From positions 11,699 through 75,698 of the forward strand of contig CAJTXV010000004.1 of the NCBI GenBank assembly GCA_910584255.1: a stretch of DNA of 64,000 bases, in the 5' to 3' direction. How positions within the stretch are numbered: position 1 is the stretch's first letter; each line of letters opens with the position of its first letter. Positions 1 through 9,443 of this stretch are shown one piece after another. Below the pieces are notes generated by a model that saw nothing but the letters and a program-made list of their open reading frames with translations, made no database searches and was not told the origin of the DNA. A program made the position numbers and the translations under genes. This DNA comes from an uncultured Bacilli bacterium. GTDB lineage: Bacteria > Bacillota_I > Bacilli_A > RF39 > UBA660.

Positions 1-56
1 CATAAAGGCATATTTTAAAAATGTAAAATACTACAAACCCTTATAAATAAAGGGAT

Positions 57-159
57 AAAAAAAGTGTCCAGCATTTCTGCTGGACTTCAGGGGGTTTTGG
101 TTGAATTGCTCTCACATATAACGGTAAGAGCACCATTACGTGGAGTGAATCTCCACGTA
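57..159 (-). ncRNA. candidate small regulatory RNA, about 100 nt
   Basis: Seen: a consensus-like promoter (165-193) is followed by about 100 nt with no ORF. The RNA starts with a 9-bp hairpin (137-145 with 151-159). A second hairpin follows (TGCTCT with AGAGCA), then an unpaired C-rich stretch (AACCCCCUGAAG). It ends with an 8-bp stem closed by a GAAA loop (66-85) and a run of seven U (57-63), a textbook intrinsic terminator. Inference: this is an independently transcribed small RNA. The exposed CCCCCU could pair with Shine-Dalgarno sequences, as C-rich loops do in some Gram-positive sRNAs. I do not recognise an Rfam family. It lies downstream of recG on the same strand but has its own promoter. 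Confidence 0.62.
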
Positions 160-164
160 TTTTA

Positions 165-193
165 ATCATAATATAAAATTTTCATTAAGTCAA
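165..193 (-). promoter_or_regulatory. sigma-A type promoter of the candidate sRNA
   Basis: On the minus strand, TTGACT (188-193) is separated by exactly 17 nt from TATGAT (165-170). Each hexamer differs from consensus by one base. The expected start falls at about 158-160, at the base of the first hairpin of the RNA. Confidence 0.65.
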
Positions 194-242
194 TTAAAAA
201 TAAATATTTGAAAAAGAAAAAGAAGAACTTTACATTATCTTC

Positions 243-2246
243 TTAATCTGCTGTATGGTTAATGGATTCTATTAATTGAATTTTTAAAGGTTCTTTATCA
301 TTTTTAGTGTCAAGTAGATAATCTAAAGAATCCTTTTTTGCCTGCATCAAAATCTTAAAATCTTGCTTTAAATTGGCAATCTTAAAGCTCATATCTCCAC
401 TTTGTTTTGTTCCAAACAAATCCCCATGTCCCCTTAACTTAAAGTCCTCTTCACTAATTTCAAAACCATCTGTTGTATTTTGCATGATTTCTAACCGCTT
501 AGTATCACTATTACTTATTAAAACGCATTTACTTTGTACATTTCCACGACCTACTCTTCCGCGTAATTGATGGAGAGTAGAAAGTCCAAAGCGATGAGCA
601 TCAAAAATTACCATCATACTAGCATTGGGCACATCCACTCCTACTTCGATTACTGTTGTACTAATTAAAATTTGAATATTATTTTGCTTAAACTCTTGCA
701 TAATTAAATCTTTCGCAGCACTTGCCATTTTTCCATGTACAATATCGATTTTATATTTACTTCCAAATGCCAAATTCATTTTATCTCGAAGGGCTAGAAC
801 TGTAGTTAAATCAGAATTTTCACTTTCTTCAATTAGTGGTGCAATTACATAGATTTGATGTTTTTCTTTTAACTCTTCATTCATAAGTTCCAAGACTTCT
901 TTAATTTCATCTTCCTTTTTTAAATAAGTTTGAATAGGAATTCTTCCTTCTGGCATTTCTCTAATTATGGATACATCCATGTCCCCGTAAATTGTTAATG
1001 CATAGGTTCTAGGAATTGGGGTTGCACTCATATATAAAATATCTGGCATCATACCTTTGGTATTTAATAAGGCTCTTTGATTTACTCCAAATCTATGTTG
1101 CTCGTCTGTTACTACCAATCCTAAGCTTTTATAATGTACTTCTTCTTGAATTAGAGCATGTGTACCAATAATAATATCAATTTCTCCATTTTCAAGTCTT
1201 TGATAAATTTCCTGTTTTTCCTTTTTTGTCTGTGAACCTTTTAAAAGCTCAATTGATAAATCTTGTGGAAAACTATGTAACAATTCGCAAATATTATTAT
1301 AATGTTGTGTCGCAAGAATCTCTGTTGGTGCCATCAAAGCGCTTTGATATCCACTAATACAATTCAAATACATCGCAAGCACAGATACTATTGTTTTTCC
1401 ACTACCTACATCCCCTTGTAGAAGACGATTCATTCTGGATTTTCCAGTTAAATCTTTATAAATTTCATCAATTGCTTTTTTTTGATCGTTTGTTAATTCA
1501 AATGGAAGTTTCTTAACTATATCATCTACTATCTTTGAGTCAATTTTTCTTTCAATTCCAGTTGCTTCTTTTTTATGAGATTCTTTTAAATAATTAATCT
1601 TAAACATGAAAGAAAAGAGTTCTTCATATTTTAGACGAATCTGTGCCTCTTTTAATTTTTCTAAAGTTGGTGGATTATGTACAATATTCAGTGCTGTTTT
1701 TTTATTAGAAAATTGGTATTTTTCCTGATAATAAGCTGGAATATAATCTGTAATATCTTTTCCATTCATTAGTAAGGCAGTATTAATATAAGTCGTTAAG
1801 TTTTTATTTGTTAAACCACTCGTACAATGGTATACCGCTTCTATCTTTTCTTGATTATTTAAAGATCCAAATTTGATATCAGAGGCAGTTATAATATTCT
1901 TTTGTCGATCAAACTTTCCAATTACTATAATATTCGTTCCAATCGTTAAATTATTTTTCATAAATGCACGATTAAAAATAGAAACCCCCACTACGCCAGA
2001 AGCAGTTACTAATCTAAAATTTAATTTATTAAGTCCTGCCTTAAATCTTAATAAAATTGGAATGCTTTCCACTTTTCCGTCAATAATTACCTTTTCTTCT
2101 GGTAGTACTTCTTGAAGGTTACTTCGTTTTAAAATGTCATAACGAAATGGATAATGTGTTACCAAATCATCCAATGTATATATACCAATTTTGTTTAATA
2201 GTAGAAGTGATTTTGGTCCAATTCCTTTAACCTTACTAACATCCAT
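243..2246 (-). CDS. recG: ATP-dependent DNA helicase RecG
   Basis: RecG drives regression of stalled replication forks and branch migration of Holliday junctions. The N-terminus has the helix-hairpin-helix style start (KVKGIGPKS) and the OB-fold wedge domain. It is followed by a superfamily 2 motor with Walker A GDVGSGKT near residue 280, a DEQH box (TDEQHRFG), the SATPIPRT motif and the GRVGRG motif. The length (about 667 aa) is normal for the family. I chose ATG at 2246 rather than GTG at 2255, because AAAAGGAG sits at the right distance for the ATG and the GTG lies inside that ribosome-binding region. It ends a minus-strand group with the radical SAM gene upstream. Confidence 0.95.
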   Translation of the reverse strand: MDVSKVKGIGPKSLLLLNKIGIYTLDDLVTHYPFRYDILKRSNLQEVLPEEKVIIDGKVESIPILLRFKAGLNKLNFRLVTASGVVGVSIFNRAFMKNNLTIGTNIIVIGKFDRQKNIITASDIKFGSLNNQEKIEAVYHCTSGLTNKNLTTYINTALLMNGKDITDYIPAYYQEKYQFSNKKTALNIVHNPPTLEKLKEAQIRLKYEELFSFMFKINYLKESHKKEATGIERKIDSKIVDDIVKKLPFELTNDQKKAIDEIYKDLTGKSRMNRLLQGDVGSGKTIVSVLAMYLNCISGYQSALMAPTEILATQHYNNICELLHSFPQDLSIELLKGSQTKKEKQEIYQRLENGEIDIIIGTHALIQEEVHYKSLGLVVTDEQHRFGVNQRALLNTKGMMPDILYMSATPIPRTYALTIYGDMDVSIIREMPEGRIPIQTYLKKEDEIKEVLELMNEELKEKHQIYVIAPLIEESENSDLTTVLALRDKMNLAFGSKYKIDIVHGKMASAAKDLIMQEFKQNNIQILISTTVIEVGVDVPNASMMVIFDAHRFGLSTLHQLRGRVGRGNVQSKCVLISNSDTKRLEIMQNTTDGFEISEEDFKLRGHGDLFGTKQSGDMSFKIANLKQDFKILMQAKKDSLDYLLDTKNDKEPLKIQLIESINHTAD

Positions 2247-2318
2247 TGATATCACTCCTTTTCACTAGGCATATTATAACATAGAAACCACTTTTATTAA
2301 AGAAAAAAAGAAGAAAAA

Positions 2319-3167
2319 TTATGTTTTTTCTCCAATTGTTTTCATTTTATGAGCTACACTTTCTTTTGTACTCATCCCAACAAAAATTTTTTCTTGTTCT
2401 TCTTCTAATGTCAAAGTATCTACCAAATCAAGATTATGAACAGTTCCCAATGTCATTCTTCCTTCCCTCGTCGGAAAAAAGACTTCTCCTGCGTAGTTTA
2501 CTACTAGATACCCCTTCTCCATTAAATCTAAACTAGAGATAGGAGGAACTACTTTAAAAGGGTAGTCTCTTAGGGAAAAAGATTTCATAAAGTTAGCAAG
2601 TTCTATATCTGTTAATTTATATTTTTCATTTAGTTTTCTAGCTTCCCTAAATGGAAAGAACCGCCCTAAACGAACTTCATCAACAGAAACAGATTTTAAA
2701 TAATCCAATAATTCTGGAATGGTCTTTAAATTTTGACTTGTTAACATACAACTTACTCTGGTATAAAAATCAGATTCTGATACCCTCGAAATATTGTTAA
2801 TTACTTCTTCTACTTTATCTACTCCTCTCATCTTCTTATAGATTTCATGATTTAAAGATGGAAGACTGATATCGATACAGTCTACGTAATTCCTTAACTC
2901 TTTTAAATTATAATATAATGTTCCATTAGAACTTAATGAAATAAAACTATTTGGTAAAGATTCTCTTAGTAATTTTAGTTTAAACAATAACTCTAAATCT
3001 AGAAATGGTTCTCCTCCACCAATCACAATTCTTTCAGGAACTAATCTTTTTATGAATTCATTAATTTTATGATACTCCTCTTTTCCTGAATTAAGATTAT
3101 CTGAAGAGATACAATAATCACAATCTAAATTACAAACATCACATATCTCATAACAAATACTTTTCAT
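2319..3167 (-). CDS. radical SAM domain protein
   Basis: The N-terminus carries the radical SAM cluster motif CNLDCDYC (CxxxCxxC), with two further cysteines close by (CYEICDVC), and a GGGEP motif for SAM binding near residue 50. These show a 4Fe-4S, S-adenosylmethionine-dependent radical enzyme. The protein is 282 aa, and its C-terminus lacks the cysteine-rich SPASM or Twitch cluster that many peptide-modifying members carry. The substrate cannot be told from sequence. The ribosome-binding site GAAGGTGAG lies just before the ATG. No obvious precursor peptide gene is next to it, so I would not call it a peptide maturase. Confidence 0.8.
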   Translation of the reverse strand: MKSICYEICDVCNLDCDYCISSDNLNSGKEEYHKINEFIKRLVPERIVIGGGEPFLDLELLFKLKLLRESLPNSFISLSSNGTLYYNLKELRNYVDCIDISLPSLNHEIYKKMRGVDKVEEVINNISRVSESDFYTRVSCMLTSQNLKTIPELLDYLKSVSVDEVRLGRFFPFREARKLNEKYKLTDIELANFMKSFSLRDYPFKVVPPISSLDLMEKGYLVVNYAGEVFFPTREGRMTLGTVHNLDLVDTLTLEEEQEKIFVGMSTKESVAHKMKTIGEKT

Positions 3168-3303
3168 CTTCTCACCTTCATTTACCTATAATTAAATATA
3201 AAAAATTGTTAATTAATATAATAACATAAAATTATTTCTTGTACCAATCTTTTCACAATATTTCATTTTTTTAATAGGTTATTTAATTTTTTTAAAAAAA
3301 GAA

Positions 3304-3332
3304 TTGACAAATAATTCGTTTTCGATTAGTAT
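3304..3332 (+). promoter_or_regulatory. sigma-A type promoter of second candidate sRNA
   Basis: TTGACA (3304-3309, perfect) is separated by 17 nt from TAGTAT (3327-3332). No ORF with a ribosome-binding site follows. The predicted start at about 3339 lands at the foot of the first of three hairpins. Confidence 0.65.
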
Positions 3333-3338
3333 AAGAAT

Positions 3339-3442
3339 CACCAATTCGAAATTGGCGAATTGGTCGCTAGTATCACACTAGCCAACCCCTTTTTATTCTT
3401 TTTAGGAGACCGCCCTGCAGGGGGTGCGGTCTCTATTTATTT
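3339..3442 (+). ncRNA. candidate small regulatory RNA, about 100 nt
   Basis: This RNA fills most of the 339-base gap between the radical SAM gene and nifJ. Seen: hairpin 1 has a 9-bp stem (3340-3348 with 3356-3364). Hairpin 2 has a 6-bp stem (3366-3371 with 3377-3382). An unpaired CCAACCCCUUUUU stretch follows (about 3382-3394). A GC-rich stem comes last, GAGACCGC with GCGGTCTC (3406-3413 with 3426-3433), and a U-rich tail. The order of two hairpins, a C-rich linker and a terminator stem matches the candidate RNA at 57-159, although the primary sequences differ. The terminator U-tract is interrupted (UAUUUAUUU), so the 3' end is less certain. Confidence 0.58.
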
Positions 3443-3469
3443 GTTTATGTTATACAAGCGAAAATAAAA

Positions 3470-3500
3470 AGATTCTTTAGAATAAATTTCTAACGAATCT
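3470..3500 (-). terminator. terminator of nifJ, possibly bidirectional
   Basis: An 11-bp stem with one mismatch (GATTC.TTAGAA with TTCTAA.GAATC) is flanked by an A-run on the left and a T-run on the right. It lies immediately after the nifJ stop and could also back up the sRNA arriving from the other strand. Confidence 0.7.
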
Positions 3501-3506
3501 CTTTTT

Positions 3507-6500
3507 TTATTTTTCCTCTTGAATATTTTCAAAAAGGGATTTTTCACTTAAAGACTCATAGTATTTATAACGCTCTTCAGCATTGATTTTATTTTGTTCT
3601 AGTAGCTCCCGATATTTTTCTGGATTGATTTTCTTTAATATTCGATATCGATCTTCTCCTGCTACAAACTCAAAGTATCTACTAAAGTCAGGTTTCGAAT
3701 CCAATTTAAAAATTCTAGTTTCTGGATGGTAGTGGAATAATGGATAATATCCTGTTTCCACTGCTTTTTTCTCTTCTTCCATCGTTGACTCCATACCCGT
3801 TAAGATTCCCTGCGCAATACAAGGAGCATAGGCAAAGACAATCGAAGGTCCAGAATACTCTTCAGCCTCTGTTAGCACATTAATAGCTTGCTGCATATTG
3901 GCACCCATTGCGATACTTCCTACATATACTTCTGGGTAAGTTAAAGCAATTTTGGCTAAATCCTTTTTAGCGACTTGTTTTCCCTTGGATGTAAATTTCG
4001 CAACACTTCCAATTTTTGATGATTTGGATGACTGACCACCTGTATTTGAATAAACTTCTGTATCGAGTACTAAGATATTTATATTTTCCCCAGATGCTAG
4101 TACATGGTCAATTCCACTAAATCCAATATCATATGCCCAGCCATCTCCTCCAACGCACCAAATAGATTTTGTTAAAATAAAATCCTTTAACTCTTTTAAT
4201 TCTTGGATTGGAGAATGATCAATGATTTCATATAGTGCTTTTGCGTTTTCTTCACTGCAATCATCTAAATAGGCAGTATAAATCTCAACTTCTTCATCTG
4301 ATAACTGAGAAATATTTTCTTCAATTAAAGAACATATTTGTGCTTTTACTGTTTTATTGGCAATGGCCATTCCATAACCAAATTCTGCATTGTCTTCAAA
4401 TAAAGAATTCGCCCATGGAACTGAATAGGCAGTTGTTGGTAAGGAAGCACTATAAATAGAAGAACAACCCGTTGCATTTGCAATCATCAACTGGTCTCCA
4501 AACAATTGAGTTAATAAACGCAAGTAAGGGGTTTCTCCACAACCAGCACAAGCACCAGAAAATTCAAATTTTGGTTTTCTAAACTGGCTTCCTTTGACTG
4601 TTTTTAAAGGTAATATTCTCTTTTCCGTGACATGTTCAAATAGATACTGATAAGCTTCTCCCTTCGTTTTCTTCAGCATTTCTATATTATCCATGGTTAA
4701 TGCCTTTTTGCTCTTTTTACCAGGACAAATATTTACACATAATTTACAACCAGTACAATCTGGAAGAGAAATACCAATTGTAAATTTATAATCATATCCT
4801 TTGATATTGGCATCTAACAACTGTTCTTTCAAAGACTCTGGTGCATTTCGTACCTCTTCTTCATCTAATAGGAAAGGTCGAATCACTGCATGAGGGCAAA
4901 CAAAGGAACACATATTACACTGAATACAATTCTCAGGATGATAGCTTGGTCCATGATCTGAGATGCTTCTCTTTTCTAATCTAGAAAGTCCAGGTTGGTA
5001 GGTGCCATCTGCATAAGGTAAAAAGTTACTTACCTTTAATGTGTCCCCTCTTCCTGATGAAATAACATCAAAAATAGAATGATCAGTTTCTTCTTTTTCC
5101 TCTTCATATGTTAATTCATCGATTGGTACCTTGATTAAATGATCTATTGTATTTCTAATGGCTTCTAAATTTTTAGATACAATATCTCCACCCTTATTTC
5201 CAAATTTCCTTTCCATTGATTTTTCAATATTGGAAATTGCATAATCAAAGTTAATAATATGTCCTACTTTAAATAGAACTGTTTCCATAATTGCACTAAT
5301 TTTATTTTTTAGTCCTACTTCTTCTGCAATTTTTAAAGCATCAATGATATAAAAATCAATTTTTCTTTCCTTTAAAATTTTCTTATCATAATTACTCAGA
5401 ATTGAAAATACATCCTTTTCTGACTTAGAAGTTACTAAAATAAAGGTTCCTTTTTCTTTAATTCCATCTAACATGTTAAATTTTGATAAGTATGACTCTT
5501 TCGTACACATAACAAGACTAGGGTTTTCTACATAATAGGTACTTCTGATTGGTTCTTTAGAAAATCGTAAGTGAGACTTCGTAACACCTCCACTTTTTTT
5601 AGAGTCGTACTGAAAATATCCTTGCACAAAGGCATTACTTGAATTTCCTGTAATTTTCATTAGATCTTTACAAGCACTTACCATACCATCAGAACCATAT
5701 CCATAAATTAGAAATTCAGCACTTGCCGCTTTCACAGTAATTTTTCTTGGAGAAATACTACGATTCGTTACATCATCTGTGATTCCCACTGTAAAGTTAT
5801 GAAACATATTTTTGTTATTTAGAAAATCATAAATACCAGCGATATCAGAAGGAGAAGTGTTCTTACTAGATAGTCCATAACGTCCACCAATTATTTTTAT
5901 GTTTTTTCCTGATTGGCTAATCACACCTACCACGTCTAAATACAATGGTTCTCCTGCACTTCCTGATTCCTTCGTTCTATCTAATACGGCAATTTTTTCT
6001 ACTGTTTCGGGAAGTTCTCTCAAAAAATATTTCGCAGAAAATGGTCGATATAAGTGTACTTCCATTAAACCAACCTTTTCTTTTCTTTTAACGAGAGTAT
6101 CAATTGTTTCTTTAATTGTTTCACAAACAGAACCCATCGCTACAATTACATGTTTAGCATTCTCATCTCCATAATAATTAAATGGTTTATATTCTTCATG
6201 AGTTATTTTATTAATTTCTTCCATGTAACTTGCGACAATATCTGGCAATTCATCATAATATTTATTTCTAACCTCTACAGATTGAAAATAGATGTCATCA
6301 TTCTGTGTCGTTCCTCTTGTCACTGGATGTATTGGATTTAGACCTTTTTTTCTAAATTGTTCTAATGCATTTAAATCCATTAATTCTTTTAACTTATCGG
6401 TATCAATTACACGAATTTTTTGTAATTCATGACTCGTACGAAATCCATCAAAGAAATGAAGAAATGGAATACTACCTTTGATTGCTGCAAGATGAGTAAT

Positions 6501-6956
6501 TGCAGTTAAATCCATCACTTGCTGAACCGAGCTTGAACAGAGCATAGCAAAACCCGTCATTCTAGCCGCATAAATATCCTGATGATCCCCTAAAATAGAT
6601 AATGCATGACTAGCTAGGCTCCTAGCTGCTACGTGGATGACTCCAGGAAGCAATTCTCCAGCAATTTTATACATATTTGGGATCATTAACAATAACCCTT
6701 GGCTTGCAGTATATGTTGTTGTTAGGCAACCTGCTTGTAGGGAACCATGCACCATGCCAGCAGCACCAGCTTCAGATTGCATTTCTACTACTTTTACAGG
6801 GGTACCAAAATAATTTTTTCTTCCACTTCCACTCCAAGTATCTGTTAATTCTGCCATAGGAGATGCTGGAGTAATTGGATAAATCCCTGCCACCTCGGTA
6901 AATTGATAAGATACAGTAGCACAAGCTTCATTCCCATCCATGATTTGGTATGTCAT
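3507..6956 (-). CDS. nifJ: pyruvate:ferredoxin (flavodoxin) oxidoreductase
   Basis: This enzyme converts pyruvate and CoA to acetyl-CoA and CO2, passing electrons to ferredoxin or flavodoxin, and is a marker of anaerobic metabolism. At 1149 aa it is the single-chain form. The N-terminal pyrimidine-binding domain starts with the YQIMDGNEA motif and contains YPITPASPMAE. Two 4Fe-4S clusters of ferredoxin type are visible: CIQCNMCSFVCP near residue 680 and CTGCKLCVNICP near 735. The C-terminal thiamine diphosphate domain has CAGCGETPY near residue 805 and GGDGWAYDIG. AAGGAAAG precedes the ATG. It is a single-gene transcription unit with its own terminator. Confidence 0.96.
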   Translation of the reverse strand: MTYQIMDGNEACATVSYQFTEVAGIYPITPASPMAELTDTWSGSGRKNYFGTPVKVVEMQSEAGAAGMVHGSLQAGCLTTTYTASQGLLLMIPNMYKIAGELLPGVIHVAARSLASHALSILGDHQDIYAARMTGFAMLCSSSVQQVMDLTAITHLAAIKGSIPFLHFFDGFRTSHELQKIRVIDTDKLKELMDLNALEQFRKKGLNPIHPVTRGTTQNDDIYFQSVEVRNKYYDELPDIVASYMEEINKITHEEYKPFNYYGDENAKHVIVAMGSVCETIKETIDTLVKRKEKVGLMEVHLYRPFSAKYFLRELPETVEKIAVLDRTKESGSAGEPLYLDVVGVISQSGKNIKIIGGRYGLSSKNTSPSDIAGIYDFLNNKNMFHNFTVGITDDVTNRSISPRKITVKAASAEFLIYGYGSDGMVSACKDLMKITGNSSNAFVQGYFQYDSKKSGGVTKSHLRFSKEPIRSTYYVENPSLVMCTKESYLSKFNMLDGIKEKGTFILVTSKSEKDVFSILSNYDKKILKERKIDFYIIDALKIAEEVGLKNKISAIMETVLFKVGHIINFDYAISNIEKSMERKFGNKGGDIVSKNLEAIRNTIDHLIKVPIDELTYEEEKEETDHSIFDVISSGRGDTLKVSNFLPYADGTYQPGLSRLEKRSISDHGPSYHPENCIQCNMCSFVCPHAVIRPFLLDEEEVRNAPESLKEQLLDANIKGYDYKFTIGISLPDCTGCKLCVNICPGKKSKKALTMDNIEMLKKTKGEAYQYLFEHVTEKRILPLKTVKGSQFRKPKFEFSGACAGCGETPYLRLLTQLFGDQLMIANATGCSSIYSASLPTTAYSVPWANSLFEDNAEFGYGMAIANKTVKAQICSLIEENISQLSDEEVEIYTAYLDDCSEENAKALYEIIDHSPIQELKELKDFILTKSIWCVGGDGWAYDIGFSGIDHVLASGENINILVLDTEVYSNTGGQSSKSSKIGSVAKFTSKGKQVAKKDLAKIALTYPEVYVGSIAMGANMQQAINVLTEAEEYSGPSIVFAYAPCIAQGILTGMESTMEEEKKAVETGYYPLFHYHPETRIFKLDSKPDFSRYFEFVAGEDRYRILKKINPEKYRELLEQNKINAEERYKYYESLSEKSLFENIQEEK

Positions 6957-6999
6957 TTTATCACTTTCCTTTACTATTATTATAATATTTAATTTTTAG

Positions 7000-7028
7000 A
7001 AAAAAAAGAAAAAGGAACTCCTTTTTCT
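7000..7028 (-). terminator. intrinsic terminator
   Basis: A 9-bp stem AGAAAAAGG with CCTTTTTCT and a 4-nt loop (7007-7028) is followed on the minus strand by a run of eight T. It ends the unit of the 7041-8108 gene. Confidence 0.75.
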
Positions 7029-7040
7029 ACTTTATTTGTA

Positions 7041-8108
7041 TTATTCTGTCACAATCCAAGCAGTTGGGAGATTTCTTAATCCATTATCTCCACCAGCGGT
7101 TGGATGATTGACAACCTCATTATCAATAATTAGACCACTGGAAGACCCACCGTCCATATTAGCAGCATTGACTGCACCATAACGTTGCATAATTTTGGTT
7201 AACTCAACCATTCCGCATCCTACACTACCACCATGGCCTCTGCCATCAATTACTAAGAATAAAACAATACCATCCGCTCTTTGACCAATGGCTGTACGAG
7301 GTGCTATTCCCCAGCCTCCATCACCATCTACAAAGGAGGCTTTTCCATTAACAATTAAGAATGGTCCAAATTCAATTGCATCACGTAAATGATACTTGTT
7401 TAATGCAGAATATTTATCAGTACGTACTAACACTAATTTATCATCTTCATTGAAACCAACAAATCCTCCACCGACTCTAGCATCTTCATAATCCCAAATA
7501 ATCTTTCCATCTTTAATTACGGTTCCATGCGGGATGGCACCATTGCTATTCCAATCTGGGTCAAAGAAACCACTTGCATTAATTGCAACACGCGCATTAT
7601 TATTTTTTGCGATTACTCGAACGGATTGTCCTGTGGTTCCTAATCTTGATGTTACTCCAAGTTTTACTTTGTCTGGCTGATAGATGGCAACTAGATAGCC
7701 TTTATAACTAAGTTCACTAATTCGAATGACCTTAAATAAATCATTCCCTTCGTCTCTTTCTAACACGTCTTTTTCATACTTAGAACTATATTTGGTTCCT
7801 GTATTAGAATTATCAATTTTAATTAAATCTGGATTGGTGTCCTCATCTACCTCAATTACACGATTATTGGCTAATACTTCGTTAATTGTATCATTATCAA
7901 AGAAAATTGTTGCTAAATATTGGTGTGTCATTGTCGTCATCGCCGTTGTAATCAGTCTTTCACGTACCCAATTCCAGGGACCATATAAAATAAAGGCGGA
8001 TGCTGACAATCCCATAATTCCTAAAGAAAAAAGGAGCAAAAAAATTCTTTTTACTTGAATACTTATTTTCTTCTTTTTTTTCTTAGTTCTTCGTTTTCCT
8101 TGTTCCAT
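7041..8108 (-). CDS. phosphodiester glycosidase family (NAGPA/DUF2233-like) surface protein
   Basis: The protein has a very basic N-terminus (RRTKKKKKKI), one membrane segment at about residues 22-42, and an extracellular domain. The C-terminal half carries the motifs of the phosphodiester glycosidase family: APRTAIGQ, a VIDGRGHGGSVG stretch and the NAANMDGGSSS motif near the end. Family members remove GlcNAc capping groups (NAGPA) or act in exopolysaccharide metabolism in bacteria. The exact substrate is unknown here. It is 12 bases downstream of another membrane-anchored gene (8121-8687), so the two are probably co-transcribed. It likely acts outside the cell on wall or capsule glycans. Confidence 0.8.
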   Translation of the reverse strand: MEQGKRRTKKKKKKISIQVKRIFLLLFSLGIMGLSASAFILYGPWNWVRERLITTAMTTMTHQYLATIFFDNDTINEVLANNRVIEVDEDTNPDLIKIDNSNTGTKYSSKYEKDVLERDEGNDLFKVIRISELSYKGYLVAIYQPDKVKLGVTSRLGTTGQSVRVIAKNNNARVAINASGFFDPDWNSNGAIPHGTVIKDGKIIWDYEDARVGGGFVGFNEDDKLVLVRTDKYSALNKYHLRDAIEFGPFLIVNGKASFVDGDGGWGIAPRTAIGQRADGIVLFLVIDGRGHGGSVGCGMVELTKIMQRYGAVNAANMDGGSSSGLIIDNEVVNHPTAGGDNGLRNLPTAWIVTE

Positions 8109-8120
8109 ATTTTACCTCTT

Positions 8121-8687
8121 TTAATCTTTTCCTATAAATTTTCCATCATCATTAATATCAATATAATGATATTTGTCTTTTAACTCATATTTTGGATACT
8201 TTTCCTCATCTCCTTGATAGTCTGTATGGTATGTTTCCATAAATTCATTAAAAGACTCAACATCCTTTACAAAATAATTCATTACCGTCTCATAATTAAT
8301 CATATATGCTTGACAATTTGCCATCACTGTTTGGTCTGGATATTTTTTGTTAACACATAGTTTATCTAACGATGATGCTTCTTTTATCACTTTATCTACT
8401 ACTTCTTGATAGTCTTTAAAGATTTCCATCCATTCCTCGTATTCTTCTTCCACAGATTCTACATATAAATCCTCTAAGATGACTGTTTGATACTCTTTTC
8501 TGACCTCTGTAAAGTGATCTGCTGCTTCTTTAAATCCATGATATTTGGCTTTGATTTCCTCTTGTATTTTCTGTGTATCTTTTTTTTCTTGATTCAATAT
8601 GGAAATAACTGAAAAAGTTATCCCAAGGAATACTAATAGAATTCCAAGTACTACACAAATAATAATTTTTTTCTTTCTACCTTCCAT
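8121..8687 (-). CDS. membrane-anchored protein of unknown function
   Basis: I do not recognise the family. It is a 188-aa protein with a short basic start (MEGRKKK), one hydrophobic segment at about residues 8-30, and a mainly helical, Glu/Lys-rich extracellular part that looks coiled-coil prone. Two cysteines (near residues 113 and 125) could form a disulfide outside the cell. The C-terminus has an Asp-rich INDDGKFIG stretch. AGGAGA lies before the ATG. It shares a transcription unit with the phosphodiester glycosidase-like gene, which suggests an envelope role. Confidence 0.7.
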   Translation of the reverse strand: MEGRKKKIIICVVLGILLVFLGITFSVISILNQEKKDTQKIQEEIKAKYHGFKEAADHFTEVRKEYQTVILEDLYVESVEEEYEEWMEIFKDYQEVVDKVIKEASSLDKLCVNKKYPDQTVMANCQAYMINYETVMNYFVKDVESFNEFMETYHTDYQGDEEKYPKYELKDKYHYIDINDDGKFIGKD

Positions 8688-8789
8688 ATCTATTCTCCTA
8701 ACTATTCGATTATAACAAAAAAAAAGTAAGAAGTAAAGACTTTCACATTTAGTATTCTGTCTTATTTTTCTCTACTTCTTAATACTATT

Positions 8790-9341
8790 TTATTGATAAC
8801 GTTTCATTAAAATGTCAAATAATTTTTTATGTTCTTCTGTATAAGGTACATAGTCTGGATCATTATTTTCTAATATAGATTTTAAATACTCATAATAGAC
8901 ATATTTTATATCTGTTAATTCTTCAACTTGAAGCTTTGTATGTTCTACATCTAGATTTAAATGAAGTAAATAAACGTCATCTATCACTCTTAGATAAGAA
9001 TCTTTATAAGGCTGTTCTCTTTTTACTGTAAACAGGTACTTTAAATCTTCTTTCTTTACATTGACATCCAACTCTTCTTTTAATTCACGAATTCCTGATT
9101 CGATACTATCCTCATTTGATAGAACGTGTCCTGCAGAAGATATTGCCCATAGATTAGGAAATGTCTTTTTTAAAGGGTTCCTTCTTTGCATTAATAATTC
9201 TTTTTGATCATTTATAATCCAAATGTGGACAGAACGGTGCCAATATCCTTTTCGATAGATTTCTGATTTCGTCGCACATTCACCAGTTTTAGTTCCATCT
9301 TCATTTAAAATATCAATTAATTCATTCATTACATCACTCAT
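8790..9341 (-). CDS. NUDIX hydrolase
   Basis: A full NUDIX box is visible: Gx5Ex7RELxEEL starting at GHVLSNE near residue 75. Only the penultimate glycine is replaced (D instead of G). The N-terminal part (NELIDILNEDGTKTG, then HRSVHIWIIN) resembles the IPP-isomerase/YfcD-like branch of NUDIX proteins, which hydrolyse diphosphates linked to another moiety. The substrate cannot be assigned. I took ATG at 9341, which has GGGTGA just upstream; ATG at 9329 is also possible. It stands alone between two spacers. Confidence 0.88.
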   Translation of the reverse strand: MSDVMNELIDILNEDGTKTGECATKSEIYRKGYWHRSVHIWIINDQKELLMQRRNPLKKTFPNLWAISSAGHVLSNEDSIESGIRELKEELDVNVKKEDLKYLFTVKREQPYKDSYLRVIDDVYLLHLNLDVEHTKLQVEELTDIKYVYYEYLKSILENNDPDYVPYTEEHKKLFDILMKRYQ

Positions 9342-9443
9342 GTTTTCACCCATAATCATAATATCATAGTTTTTTTAGTTCTTCAGTAAAATTGTGTTAA
9401 ATTGACGTTTTTTGTCATGAAATATGTTCTATATTTACAAAAA

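Noticed and set aside
3366..3394. Terminator formed by the second hairpin of the 3339 RNA
   Set aside because: The T-run starts several bases after the stem, beyond a C-rich stretch, so it is not a standard terminator.
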